The notes under the pieces were generated by a model. That model was not told where the DNA came from. It saw only the letters and a list, made by a program, of their open reading frames with translations, and searched no databases. Shown here piece after piece: positions 24,703 to 33,864 of a stretch of 64,000 bases of DNA. Location: assembly GCA_964550345.1 (NCBI GenBank), contig CAZJYZ010000004.1:1-64000 (forward strand), read 5' to 3'. This DNA is from JAAEUB01 sp964550345 (lineage in GTDB: Bacteria; Pseudomonadota; Alphaproteobacteria; Rhodobacterales; Rhodobacteraceae). The position numbers and the translations under genes were made by a program. Each line of letters opens with the position of its first letter. Position 1 is the first letter of the stretch.

Positions 24703-26958
24703 ATGTCGAAGACGCGTATAACACCAGAAGAGGCGCTGGCCTTTCATCTAGAACCCACCCCCGGCAAGTATGAAGTCACGCCGACCGTCCCGATGAATAC
24801 CCAGCGTGACCTGTCACTGGCGTATTCCCCCGGGGTGGCTGTTCCTTGCGAAGCGATCGCGGAGAATCCCGAAACGGTTTACGACTATACCAACAAAGGC
24901 AACCTCGTGGCGGTTATTTCCAACGGCACTGCGGTGCTGGGCCTTGGAAACCTGGGTGCGCTGGGCTCCAAGCCGGTGATGGAAGGCAAAGCGGTGCTCT
25001 TCAAACGTTTTGCTGACGTGAACTCGATTGATATTGAGCTTGATACCGAAGATGTCGAGGAATTTGTTTGTGCCGTGCGGGCCATGGGGCCAACCTTTGG
25101 CGGCATTAACCTTGAGGATATCAAGGCGCCCGAATGTTTTATCATTGAGCAGCGGCTCAAAGAAGAAATGGACATTCCGGTTTTTCACGACGATCAGCAC
25201 GGCACCGCGGTTATTTGTGCGGCCGGTCTGATCAATGCGCTGCACTTGTCCGGGAAGAAAATCGAAGATTGCCGCATTGTTCTGAACGGTGCCGGTGCGG
25301 CCGGGATCGCCTGTATTGAGCTGATCAAGACCATGGGCGCGCGTCATGACAATTGCATCGTCTGTGACACCAAAGGCGTGATCTATCAGGGGCGCAAAGA
25401 CGGTATGAATCAGTGGAAATCTGCCCATGCTGCCAATACCGATCTTCGCACTTTGGAAGAGGCCATGGATGGCGCCGACGTTTTCCTTGGGGTGAGCGCC
25501 AAGGGTGCCGTGACGCCAGAAATGGTTACTTCCATGGCACCTAACCCGGTGATTTTTGCCATGGCCAACCCTGATCCTGAAATCACACCCGAAGAGGCGC
25601 ATGAAGTCCGGGAAGATGCAATTGTCGCAACAGGACGTTCCGATTATCCCAACCAGGTCAATAACGTACTGGGTTTTCCATACCTCTTTCGCGGGGCGTT
25701 GGACATTCACGCACGGGCGATCAACGATGAAATGAAGCTGGCATGCGCGCGCGCATTGGCCGAGCTTGCGCGCCTTGATGTGCCCGATGAAGTTGCCATG
25801 GCTTATGGAAAGAAGCTCACTTTTGGGCGCGACTATATAATTCCAACGCCGTTTGACCCACGTCTGATTCACGTAATTCCGCCTGCAGTTGCCAAGGCGG
25901 GCATAGATTCGGGTGCTGCACGTCGGCCGATTATTGATTTTGAAAGCTATACCGCCAACCTCATGGCGCGCATGGATCCTACGGCGTCAATCTTGCGCGG
26001 TATCAACACCCGCGCAAGGCAGGCACAGGCACGAATGATATTTGCCGAAGGTGATGACCCACATGTGTTGCGTGCAGCAGTTGCCTACCAGCGCGGCGGC
26101 TTTGGAGAGGCTATAGTGGTTGGTCGAAAGGCGGATGTGCAGGAAAAACTGGCTGCAGCTGGGTTGGGCGAGTCTGCGGACGAGCTTCAGGTCGTGAACG
26201 CAGCCAATACCGAGCATTTGGCTACCTATAAAACCTTCCTCTATGACCGTTTGCAACGCGAGGGCTTTGACCGGCATGATATTCACAGGCTTGCGGCACG
26301 TGACAGGCATGTTTTCGCAGCCCTGATGCTGGCCCATGACCATGGAGACGGGATGGTTACCGGTGCGACGCGAAAATCGGCACATGTCATGGAGTTGATC
26401 AACCACGTGTTTGATGCCCGTGCTGAAAACGGAACCGTTGGTGTCACAGCCATCCTGAACAAGGGACGCATCGTATTGGTTGCGGATACGCTTGTGCATG
26501 AGTGGCCTGAAAGTGAAGACCTGGCAAATATAGCTGAGAGTGCTGCAGGGGTAGCGCGCACACTGGGGCTTGAGCCGCGCGTAGCCTTCGTCAGCTTTTC
26601 AACCTTCGGATATCCGGTATCTGAGCGTGCTGAAAAAATGCATGACGCACCGGCAATTTTGGACGCCCGTGGTGTAGATTTTGAATTCGACGGTGAAATG
26701 ACTGCGGATGTGGCTTTGAATATGGAGGCAATGTCCGCCTATCCGTTCTGTCGCCTTTCCGGTCCTGCCAATATTCTGGTCATGCCCGCGCGCCACTCGG
26801 CATCTATTTCGGTGAAGATGATGCAGGAGCTTGCGGGGGCAACGGTGATCGGGCCCATTCTTACCGGCATAAACAAACCGATTCAGCTGTGCTCAACAAC
26901 TTCCACGGCCAACGATATCCTGAATATGGCGCTGATTGCGGCATGTAAGGTTGGGTAG
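24703..26958 (+). CDS. maeB: NADP-dependent malic enzyme with phosphotransacetylase-like domain
   Basis: A 751-residue MaeB-type enzyme that oxidatively decarboxylates malate to pyruvate. The malic enzyme part (about 1-425) has Tyr41 in LAYSPGVAVPC, Lys96 in MEGKAVLFK and the cofactor loop GAGAAGIAC. The C-terminal part (about 430-751) resembles phosphate acetyltransferase and in related proteins acts as a regulatory domain sensing acetyl-CoA; it is not expected to be catalytic. The ATG at 24703 has GAGG 5 bp upstream; codons back to 24655 are open but unsupported. The next gene starts directly after its TAG. Confidence 0.94.
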   Translation: MSKTRITPEEALAFHLEPTPGKYEVTPTVPMNTQRDLSLAYSPGVAVPCEAIAENPETVYDYTNKGNLVAVISNGTAVLGLGNLGALGSKPVMEGKAVLFKRFADVNSIDIELDTEDVEEFVCAVRAMGPTFGGINLEDIKAPECFIIEQRLKEEMDIPVFHDDQHGTAVICAAGLINALHLSGKKIEDCRIVLNGAGAAGIACIELIKTMGARHDNCIVCDTKGVIYQGRKDGMNQWKSAHAANTDLRTLEEAMDGADVFLGVSAKGAVTPEMVTSMAPNPVIFAMANPDPEITPEEAHEVREDAIVATGRSDYPNQVNNVLGFPYLFRGALDIHARAINDEMKLACARALAELARLDVPDEVAMAYGKKLTFGRDYIIPTPFDPRLIHVIPPAVAKAGIDSGAARRPIIDFESYTANLMARMDPTASILRGINTRARQAQARMIFAEGDDPHVLRAAVAYQRGGFGEAIVVGRKADVQEKLAAAGLGESADELQVVNAANTEHLATYKTFLYDRLQREGFDRHDIHRLAARDRHVFAALMLAHDHGDGMVTGATRKSAHVMELINHVFDARAENGTVGVTAILNKGRIVLVADTLVHEWPESEDLANIAESAAGVARTLGLEPRVAFVSFSTFGYPVSERAEKMHDAPAILDARGVDFEFDGEMTADVALNMEAMSAYPFCRLSGPANILVMPARHSASISVKMMQELAGATVIGPILTGINKPIQLCSTTSTANDILNMALIAACKVG

Positions 26959-27843
26959 ATGAGCGTTTTTAACCTTGGTTCCATAAATGCTGATCATTTC
27001 TATTCGGTCCCGCATTTACCTCAGCCAGGTGAAACGCTTGCGGCCACTTCCTTCAGCACTGGCCTGGGCGGCAAAGGTGCAAACCAGTCGGTCGCGGCTG
27101 CCCTTGCAGGGTCGAAAAGCATTCATATCGGCGCCGTCGGACCAGACGGTGGTTGGGCTATCAAAAAACTATCTGAGTACGGAGTGGATACTGGCAACAT
27201 CCCCGATGTTGAAACCCCTACGGGTCACGCCATCATTAACGTTGATCAGGCTGGTGAGAATGCAATTGTCATATTTTCCGGGGCAAACGACAAACAGTCT
27301 CTAACTCTGGTGAAAACCGCACTAAATGGCGCGGACAAGGGCGATATACTGTTGCTGCAGAACGAAACAAATTTACAGGAAGAGGCTGCAAATACTGCAA
27401 AAAACTGCGGCCTTTTCGTGATCTACTCTGCAGCCCCATTTTCAGCCGATGCAACGACCAAACTCATGCCCTATGCAGACCTAATCGTGGTCAACGACAT
27501 AGAGGCAGCACAACTAACCGAAACTTTAAGCCTGGCGCTTGCTGACCTTCCAGTCGCAAATGTGCTGATTACACATGGAGCAAACGGTTCGACCTGGCGG
27601 GTTCAGGCAAGTGGTGAAGAGATTTTTGTACCCGCCTTCAATGTTGACCCGGTAGATACCACTGGCGCGGGGGATTGTTTTATCGGTTACACGGCAGCGG
27701 GGCTTGATCAGGGTCTTTCGAACGGGGATGCCATGCGCCTAGGGTCTGCGGCGGCTGCTTTGAAAGTTACACGCCGCGGCACAGCAGATGCTATCCCGAC
27801 CCGCGCCGAGGTTGATGCCTTCCTAAAGGAAAACCCTAAATGA
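26959..27843 (+). CDS. ribokinase-like PfkB family sugar kinase
   Basis: A 294-residue PfkB-family kinase. GLGGKGANQSVAAA (35-48) is the substrate-binding motif of ribokinases, and DTTGAGDCFIG (233-243) carries the anion hole and catalytic base Asp239. The overall pattern fits ribokinase or a related nucleoside/sugar kinase; the substrate cannot be fixed. The ATG follows the maeB stop with no gap, and its own stop overlaps the aminotransferase start in ATGA, so it is the link between maeB and the aminotransferase-sulfotransferase pair. Confidence 0.82.
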   Translation: MSVFNLGSINADHFYSVPHLPQPGETLAATSFSTGLGGKGANQSVAAALAGSKSIHIGAVGPDGGWAIKKLSEYGVDTGNIPDVETPTGHAIINVDQAGENAIVIFSGANDKQSLTLVKTALNGADKGDILLLQNETNLQEEAANTAKNCGLFVIYSAAPFSADATTKLMPYADLIVVNDIEAAQLTETLSLALADLPVANVLITHGANGSTWRVQASGEEIFVPAFNVDPVDTTGAGDCFIGYTAAGLDQGLSNGDAMRLGSAAAALKVTRRGTADAIPTRAEVDAFLKENPK

Positions 27844-28748
27844 CAGATCACCAGACCACCCATCAGGCCGAAGAAGATGCGCGCAATGAAAACTTGCAGA
27901 TCTGGCTCAATGGCAAGGTCGTGCCTAAGGCACAGGCGGTGGTTTCCGTTTATGATTCTGGCTTCATGCTGGGGGACGGAATTTGGGAGGGTCTGAGGTT
28001 ATATAACGGTAAATGGGCCTTTCTGGAGGCGCATCTTGATCGGTTATTTGAGGCAGCTCTGGCCATTGATCTGGATATCGGGCTGGACCGTGCCGGAGTG
28101 ATACAGGCGCTGGAGGATACCCGCGCTGCGAATAACATGACAACCGATGCCCATGCCCGCCTGATGATCACCCGGGGTGTGAAAGTTCGGCCATTCCAGC
28201 ATCCGTCGCTCAGCCAGTCCGGGCCGACGATTGTTATCATCATGGAGCACTCAAAGCCCGCGCTGCCCCGTCCGATCCGTCTGGCCACGGTGCCGCATGT
28301 TCGCGGGTTACCGATGACGCAGGACCCGAAACTGAACTCTCACTCCAAACTGAACTGCATTCTCGCTTGCATTGCAGCGGAGAAATCCGGGGCGGATGAG
28401 GCTCTGATGCTGGATATTCATGGCTTTGTGAACACCACCAACGCCTGCAACTTTTTCATCGTTCGCAAGGGGGAAGTTTGGACGTCGACCGGTGATTATT
28501 GCATGAATGGCATCACGCGTCAGAAGGTGATCGACCTGTGCCGCGCCAACGACATTCCCGTGTTTGAGCGTAACTTCAGCATTGTTGACACATACGGCGC
28601 TGATGAGGCGTTTCTGACCGGAACTTTTGGCGCGCAGACCCCCGTAAGCTTGATCGACGGCAGGCAGATCGGAACTGGTGACTTTGGGCCGGTAACAACG
28701 CGTATTCGAGGGCTTTATAAGACACTAATCCAGCAGGAAACGGCCTAA
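27840..28748 (+). CDS. class IV (fold type IV) PLP aminotransferase-like protein
   Basis: A 302-residue protein of the branched-chain/D-amino-acid aminotransferase and aminodeoxychorismate lyase superfamily. VSVYDSGFMLGDGIWEGLR (35-53) is the conserved N-terminal block and Lys170 in NSHSKLNC is the likely PLP lysine. The motif after it reads GFVNTTNACNFF, where relatives usually have an acidic residue (E-G or E-T) at the second position after the valine; here it is Thr199. That Glu contacts the pyridine nitrogen of PLP, so activity may be altered. The substrate is unknown. It overlaps the ribokinase-like gene by 4 bp and the sulfotransferase-like gene by 1 bp (TAATG). Confidence 0.8.
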   Translation: MTDHQTTHQAEEDARNENLQIWLNGKVVPKAQAVVSVYDSGFMLGDGIWEGLRLYNGKWAFLEAHLDRLFEAALAIDLDIGLDRAGVIQALEDTRAANNMTTDAHARLMITRGVKVRPFQHPSLSQSGPTIVIIMEHSKPALPRPIRLATVPHVRGLPMTQDPKLNSHSKLNCILACIAAEKSGADEALMLDIHGFVNTTNACNFFIVRKGEVWTSTGDYCMNGITRQKVIDLCRANDIPVFERNFSIVDTYGADEAFLTGTFGAQTPVSLIDGRQIGTGDFGPVTTRIRGLYKTLIQQETA

Positions 28749-29461
28749 TGCGCATCGCTATGTGGTCCGGCCCGCGCAACCTTTCCACGGCAATGATGTA
28801 TTCATTTGCGGCACGGTCTGATTGTGCTGTAGTAGACGAACCCTTTTATGCTGCCTACCTGAAGAAGACCGGGCTGGAACATCCGATGCGCCAGGAAATC
28901 CTAGCCTCACAAGATACTGATCCGGCGCGTGTTGTGTCGCAAATAACAGGCTCTATTCCGTCCGGAAAACCGCATTTTTATCAAAAACACATGACCCAGC
29001 ACATGGTGCCCGGTATCCCGAGGGGCTGGATGTCTGATGTCAAAAATGTCTTTCTTATCCGCCACCCTGCGCGGGTCATTGCCTCTTACGCTGTGAAACG
29101 AGAGAACCCCGCGATTGAAGACATTGGATTTGTTCAACAGGCCGAGTTATTCGACGAGGTTCGTGCCGCGGGCGGCGAACCAGTGGTGATTGACAGCTTT
29201 GATATCCGCAACGATCCGGAAGGGATGCTGCGCAAGCTTTGCGACGCTATAGGCTTGGACTGGGATCCGGGAATGCTTGGCTGGTTTGCTGGCCCACATC
29301 CTCAGGATGGCGTCTGGGCCAAACACTGGTATGGGGCGGTGCATCAAAGTACGGGATTTGCAGGGGCCGAGGGGCCGCTTCCGCAAATTATCGGACCTCT
29401 GGAAGAGGTCTTAAAACTTGCAACACAGCCTTACGAACACATGCAGAAGTTTAAACTTTGA
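28748..29461 (+). CDS. P-loop sulfotransferase-like protein
   Basis: A 237-residue protein with the sulfotransferase P-loop-like start MWSGPRNLSTAMMYSF (5-20), which matches the 5'-phosphosulfate loop, and FLIRHPARVIASY near 101-113, which matches the 3'-phosphate loop. It may move sulfate from PAPS to an unknown acceptor or only bind a nucleotide. It is translated immediately after the class IV aminotransferase with overlapping stop and start. I recall plant proteins that join a similar P-loop domain to an aminotransferase-like domain, which would support a joint function, but this is not verified here. Confidence 0.7.
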   Translation: MRIAMWSGPRNLSTAMMYSFAARSDCAVVDEPFYAAYLKKTGLEHPMRQEILASQDTDPARVVSQITGSIPSGKPHFYQKHMTQHMVPGIPRGWMSDVKNVFLIRHPARVIASYAVKRENPAIEDIGFVQQAELFDEVRAAGGEPVVIDSFDIRNDPEGMLRKLCDAIGLDWDPGMLGWFAGPHPQDGVWAKHWYGAVHQSTGFAGAEGPLPQIIGPLEEVLKLATQPYEHMQKFKL

Positions 29462-29487
29462 CGCTTTAGCTTATTCAGGATCTTAAT

Positions 29488-30720
29488 CTATCCGTCCTTG
29501 GCAACCCGACGATTACGTCCGGCAATCAGTTTCAGACGCAGGGCGTTAAGCTGGATGAAGCCGGCAGCGTCGGTTTGATCATAAGCGCCCATATCTTCCT
29601 CAAAAGTCACATGCTCTTCGCTGTAAAGCGAATGATCTGACCAGCGGCCAACGGTGCGCGCCGACCCTTTGTAGAGCTTCAGGCGTACGGTTCCGGTAAC
29701 GTGCTCTTGGCTTTTATCAATAGCGGCCTGCAGCATTTCACGCTCGGGTGAATACCAAAAACCATTGTAAATCAGCTCGGCATATTGCGGCATCAGCTGG
29801 TCTTTCAGGTGCATCGCACCGCGATCCATGGTGATGCTTTCGATCCCTCTATGTGCCTCCAGCAACAGCGTGCCGCCTGGGGTTTCATAAATACCGCGGG
29901 ATTTCATGCCAACAAAACGCCCTTCGACCAGATCAAGGCGACCAATGCCATGTTTACCACCAAGTTCGTTAAGTTTGGTCAAAATGCCTGCTGGGCTCAT
30001 GGCTTCGCTGTTGATTGCGACCGGATCGCCCTGCTCAAAGGTGACTTCGATGAATTCCGGTGTGTCCGGCGCATCTTCGGGATGGACCGTGCGTTGATAG
30101 ACATAGTCGGGTGCTTCAACAGCCGGGTCTTCCAGTACCTTACCTTCGGAGGAGGTGTGCAGAAGGTTGGCATCCACCGAAAACGGCGCTTCACCACGTT
30201 TGTCCTTGGCAATCGGAATCTGATGTGCTTCAGCGAATTCGATCAACCGTGTACGTGAGCCTAGGTCCCATTCACGCCATGGCGCGATAACTTTGATTTC
30301 TGGGTTCAGAGCGTAGGCAGCAAGCTCAAACCTGACCTGATCATTGCCTTTGCCGGTGGCACCATGCGAAACGGCGTCTGCGCCGGTTTGTTCGGCGATC
30401 TCAACCAAACGCTTGGAAATCAGTGGCCGTGCGATGGAAGTCCCCAAAAGGTACAGGCCTTCATAAACCGCATTCGCCCTAAACATCGGGAATACAAAGT
30501 CGCGCACGAATTCCTCGCGCAGATCTTCGATGAAGATATTTTCGGGCTTAATTCCCAGAAGTTCGGCCTTTTTGCGTGCCGGGTCCAGCTCTTCGCCCTG
30601 CCCAAGATCGGCGGTGAATGTCACAACCTCGCAGCCATACTCAACCTGAAGCCACTTCAGGATAATCGAGGTATCAAGCCCGCCGGAATAGGCCAGAACT
30701 ACTTTTTTGGGCGCGGTCAT
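29488..30720 (-). CDS. argG: argininosuccinate synthase
   Basis: A 410-residue enzyme that joins citrulline and aspartate with ATP in arginine synthesis. The ATP pyrophosphatase loop AYSGGLDTS is at 10-18. SHGATGKGNDQVRFE and the C-terminal GRNRRVAKDG region are typical. The length matches the short argininosuccinate synthase type. It converges on the sulfotransferase-like gene, 26 bp apart, and is divergent from ilvA. argH is not in the window. Confidence 0.96.
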   Translation of the reverse strand: MTAPKKVVLAYSGGLDTSIILKWLQVEYGCEVVTFTADLGQGEELDPARKKAELLGIKPENIFIEDLREEFVRDFVFPMFRANAVYEGLYLLGTSIARPLISKRLVEIAEQTGADAVSHGATGKGNDQVRFELAAYALNPEIKVIAPWREWDLGSRTRLIEFAEAHQIPIAKDKRGEAPFSVDANLLHTSSEGKVLEDPAVEAPDYVYQRTVHPEDAPDTPEFIEVTFEQGDPVAINSEAMSPAGILTKLNELGGKHGIGRLDLVEGRFVGMKSRGIYETPGGTLLLEAHRGIESITMDRGAMHLKDQLMPQYAELIYNGFWYSPEREMLQAAIDKSQEHVTGTVRLKLYKGSARTVGRWSDHSLYSEEHVTFEEDMGAYDQTDAAGFIQLNALRLKLIAGRNRRVAKDG

Positions 30721-30827
30721 ATCAGTATTCCATCTTGAGGTTTCGGCGTGGGTTTATTGGGTTTAGCAAGGCCCGGCAAGAGCTATGAATGGTTGCTAAT
30801 ACGTGCCGGATAGGCCAAAGCGGCTGT

Positions 30828-32075
30828 ATGACTGAGTTTTGCGATAAGGCCCGGGCGGCCGAACAAGAGATGCGGGCGCTTTTTCCGCCAACACCCCTGC
30901 AGCGTAATGACCATCTTTCGGCGCGGTTTGAGGCGGATATCTGGCTGAAGCGCGAAGACCTTTCACCGGTGCGCAGCTATAAAATCCGTGGCGCTTTTAA
31001 TGCGATGCGCAAAGTTCTTGTCGAGCATCCCGAACAAGCTCTGTTCATTTGCGCGAGTGCCGGAAACCACGCGCAAGGGGTAGCTTTTGTCTGCCGGCAT
31101 TTTGGTGTGAAGGGCGTTATTTTTATGCCGGTGACCACGCCGCAGCAAAAAATTAACAAAACCAAGATCTTTGGTGGGGACACCATCGAAATACGCCTGA
31201 TCGGTGACTATTTTGACGACACGTTGGCGGCCGCCAAAGCCTATTGCGTGGAAAAAGGCGGGCATTTTTTGTCGCCGTTTGACGATGTAGATGTCATCGA
31301 AGGCCAGGCCTCGGTTGCGGTTGAGATACTTGCACAAATGGGGCACGCCCCGGATATTGTTGTGTTGCCGGTCGGGGGCGGCGGCCTGTCTGCCGGGGTG
31401 ACAAAATGTCTGGCTGATTTCGCACCGGAAACTGAGCTGAGATATGTTGAGCCCGCCGGGGGAGCATCATTAAAGGCCGCGATAGCTGTCGGACACCCGG
31501 TATCCCTTAGCCGGGTGGATACTTTTGTTGATGGTGCAGCAGTCGCGCGAATCGGAGACCTGACCTTTGCTGCGCTAAAAAGCACGCCATCAGATCACGT
31601 TTTTGCCGCGCCGGAAGACCGCATATGCACAACAATTCTGGATATGCTGAACGTAGAGGGCGTAGTGCTTGAGCCTGCCGGGGCGCTGTCTGTTGACGCG
31701 CTGGTGGACATTGCGGATCTGATCCGCGGTAAAAGCGTGGTGTGTGTCACTTCCGGTGGCAACTTCGATTTTGAACGATTGCCTGAGGTCAAAGAGCGCG
31801 CTCAGCGATATGCGGGTTTGAAAAAATACTTTATTCTTCGTCTGCCTCAACGCCCCGGTGCCTTGCGCGATTTCCTTGAATTGCTTGGCCCCGAGGATAA
31901 TATCACGCGGTTTGAGTACCTGAAAAAATCCGCTAGAAATTTTGGTTCTGTCTTGATTGGTATCGAAACTCTAAGAGCCGAGAACTTCAATGTTATGTTC
32001 GGTCGCCTTGATACTGCTGGGCTTGCCTATACCGATATAACGAATGACGAGGCTATCTCGGAATTTGTCATATAA
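30828..32075 (+). CDS. ilvA: threonine ammonia-lyase (threonine dehydratase)
   Basis: A 415-residue PLP enzyme that deaminates threonine to 2-oxobutanoate for isoleucine synthesis. The PLP lysine is Lys52 in SYKIRGAFNAM, and the phosphate-cradling glycine loop is PVGGGGLSAG. The C-terminal 90 residues (about 325-415) carry one ACT-like regulatory domain with FILRLPQRPGALRDFLELL, so allosteric control is plausible; single-ACT forms are known. The ATG at 30828 is preferred; the frame is open to 30789 without a ribosome-binding site. Confidence 0.93.
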   Translation: MTEFCDKARAAEQEMRALFPPTPLQRNDHLSARFEADIWLKREDLSPVRSYKIRGAFNAMRKVLVEHPEQALFICASAGNHAQGVAFVCRHFGVKGVIFMPVTTPQQKINKTKIFGGDTIEIRLIGDYFDDTLAAAKAYCVEKGGHFLSPFDDVDVIEGQASVAVEILAQMGHAPDIVVLPVGGGGLSAGVTKCLADFAPETELRYVEPAGGASLKAAIAVGHPVSLSRVDTFVDGAAVARIGDLTFAALKSTPSDHVFAAPEDRICTTILDMLNVEGVVLEPAGALSVDALVDIADLIRGKSVVCVTSGGNFDFERLPEVKERAQRYAGLKKYFILRLPQRPGALRDFLELLGPEDNITRFEYLKKSARNFGSVLIGIETLRAENFNVMFGRLDTAGLAYTDITNDEAISEFVI

Positions 32076-32103
32076 ATTCTTCTGAATTTTGCATCTGAAC
32101 CAG

Positions 32104-32424
32104 CTAAGGCAACTGGCTGACTGTGAACTCTGCCCGTGACTGCGCATACGTGTCAAATACCGGGGCCAGGTTGACGCCAGCAAAATCCCCACCTGCTGCC
32201 ATCCGCTCCCCCTGATGGCAAAGCTTGCCAAAATCATCGAACCCGATATTCAGGGCACTGCCTTTCAGGAAGTGAAGGTCTTGCTCCAGGTTTTCAGGAG
32301 CCGGATTTGACTTAAGACGTCTGATAACCTCCTCCACTTCCATCAAGAACAATTCAACGACCTCGGCAAAATCCTCGTCACCGATTTCTTGCCTTAGTTC
32401 TTCTACACGGTCCCAGTTTATCAT
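32104..32424 (-). CDS. single-domain histidine phosphotransfer (Hpt) protein
   Basis: A 106-residue all-helical protein. HFLKGSALNIGF holds the phosphoacceptor His51 in the H-x-L-K-G-S pattern of Hpt domains, followed by the second helix pair with LCHQGE. Hpt proteins pass phosphate between response regulators in phosphorelays. It is divergent from the response regulator-phosphatase gene at 32518, which is a natural partner. The 93-bp gap between them contains a perfect inverted repeat. No histidine kinase lies next to the pair. Confidence 0.85.
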   Translation of the reverse strand: MINWDRVEELRQEIGDEDFAEVVELFLMEVEEVIRRLKSNPAPENLEQDLHFLKGSALNIGFDDFGKLCHQGERMAAGGDFAGVNLAPVFDTYAQSRAEFTVSQLP

Positions 32425-32453
32425 CTCAACCTCATGTAAAGTCGGGAAGAATA

Positions 32454-32483
32454 TGTAACCTTCAGTTTTAACAACCGGTTACA
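32454..32483. repeat. inverted repeat between Hpt and response-regulator genes
   Basis: TGTAACC (32454-32460) and GGTTACA (32477-32483) are perfect 7-bp inverted arms separated by 16 bp, in the middle of the 93-bp divergent gap. The spacing suits a dimeric regulator covering both promoters. Confidence 0.45.
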
Positions 32484-32517
32484 TTTCCAGGCATTTTTTG
32501 CACAATTTTAGATTTAA

Positions 32518-33864
32518 GTGGCTGTTAAGCTGGAGCACGTAGTCAGGAAATTCGGGAACGAGCCCGAGTTTAAACAGGACAAATTTTTGGGTGTTGTTAA
32601 GAAACCAAACGCCATTCCGCCCGCTCTGACCGGGGTTATTCAACGTGTTTCGATTGTGGATGATAGTGCTGCACAACGCATGTTGTTATCCCGCTCACTA
32701 GCTCGGCAGGGCTACGACGTTTGCGAAGCTGCTTCGGGGGAAGAGGCGCTGGCTGCCTGTCAGGCCGAGGAGTTTGATCTTGTCCTGAGCGACTGGATGA
32801 TGCCCGGTATGGATGGTACCGAATTTTGCCGAGCTTTTCGCACATTGCCGCGTGAGAATTATGGGTATTTCATTCTGTTGACCTCCAAGACTGAAAGCGG
32901 CGCAGTTGCGAAGGGTCTGGACGTCGGGGCCGATGATTTTTTAACGAAACCAGTAAACAGTGACGAACTGCTGGCGCGGATTAACGCAGGTGATCGAATT
33001 TTAAGGATGGAGCGGGAGCTGACGGAGAAAAACCGTCTGGTAAGCGCAACGCTTGACCAAATTCAAACGCTGTATGATTCGTTAGATCGCGATCTGATTG
33101 AAGCACGAAATATGCAGCAATCCCTTGTACGCGAGCCCTTTCGCGACTTTGGCACTGCTGAGGTTTCATTGTTGTTGAAACCCTGTGGACATGTTGGCGG
33201 AGATTTAGTTGGGTTTTTTGGCGTTGGTCCGGACAGAATCGGATTCTATTCGATTGATGTTTCCGGGCATGGTGTTGCCTCAGCAATGCTGACGGCGCGG
33301 CTTGCATCTTACCTGTCTGACGGAGTGCCGGAGCAAAACATTGCGCTTGTGCGCGATACAAACGGGCAATACATCGCCCGCCCGGCACGGGAAGTTGCCG
33401 ATTTGCTGAACATTCTCATGATCGAGGACATGCAAACTGAGTTATATCTGACCGCGCTAATAGGGTTTCTTGATCTGAAATCTGGTCAGGTAGAGTATAG
33501 CCAATGCGGCCATCCTACCCCTCTGATCATAGATGAAAGCGGAGACGTCCGGTTCTTTGGACCTGGCGGTTTGCCAATCGGTCTCATCCCCGAAGCTGAG
33601 TACGAACAGCACAAAATTCAGCTTGAGCCAGGGGAGCGGCTGCTTTTCTATTCGGATGGTTTCACCGAATGTGAAAACGATAAAACCGACCAATTAGGCG
33701 AAGATGGGTTTGAAAAACTGATACGTGAAAACACCGAACTTGATGGTGGCGATTTTTTTACCGCTTTGGTCTGGAATCTGGATTTGTTTTGCGGGGGGCA
33801 GGATTTCGGCGATGATTTGTCGTGTACAATGGTGCGCTACAACGGTGCCGAGAATTCGCAATAA
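32518..33864 (+). CDS. response regulator with SpoIIE/PP2C-type phosphatase output
   Basis: A 448-residue protein. The receiver domain (about 42-160) has Asp48/Asp49, phosphoacceptor Asp92 in LSDWMMPGMDG and Lys144 in TKP. A linker helix (about 160-200) leads to a SpoIIE-like PP2C phosphatase (about 200-448) with DVSGHGVASAML and GFTECEND, the metal-binding aspartate/acid motifs. Such proteins usually dephosphorylate an anti-anti-sigma factor in partner-switching control. No anti-sigma or anti-anti-sigma gene is nearby. The start is GTG at 32518; the unusually long 40-residue leader makes a later start possible. The end overlaps the convergent Nudix gene by 28 bp. Confidence 0.87.
   Translation: MAVKLEHVVRKFGNEPEFKQDKFLGVVKKPNAIPPALTGVIQRVSIVDDSAAQRMLLSRSLARQGYDVCEAASGEEALAACQAEEFDLVLSDWMMPGMDGTEFCRAFRTLPRENYGYFILLTSKTESGAVAKGLDVGADDFLTKPVNSDELLARINAGDRILRMERELTEKNRLVSATLDQIQTLYDSLDRDLIEARNMQQSLVREPFRDFGTAEVSLLLKPCGHVGGDLVGFFGVGPDRIGFYSIDVSGHGVASAMLTARLASYLSDGVPEQNIALVRDTNGQYIARPAREVADLLNILMIEDMQTELYLTALIGFLDLKSGQVEYSQCGHPTPLIIDESGDVRFFGPGGLPIGLIPEAEYEQHKIQLEPGERLLFYSDGFTECENDKTDQLGEDGFEKLIRENTELDGGDFFTALVWNLDLFCGGQDFGDDLSCTMVRYNGAENSQ

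Noticed and set aside
24814..25872. Long open frame antisense to maeB (352 codons)
   Set aside because: It lies fully opposite a well-supported enzyme gene, has no family similarity I can recognise, and no ribosome-binding site stands out; it is a by-product of the maeB codon pattern.
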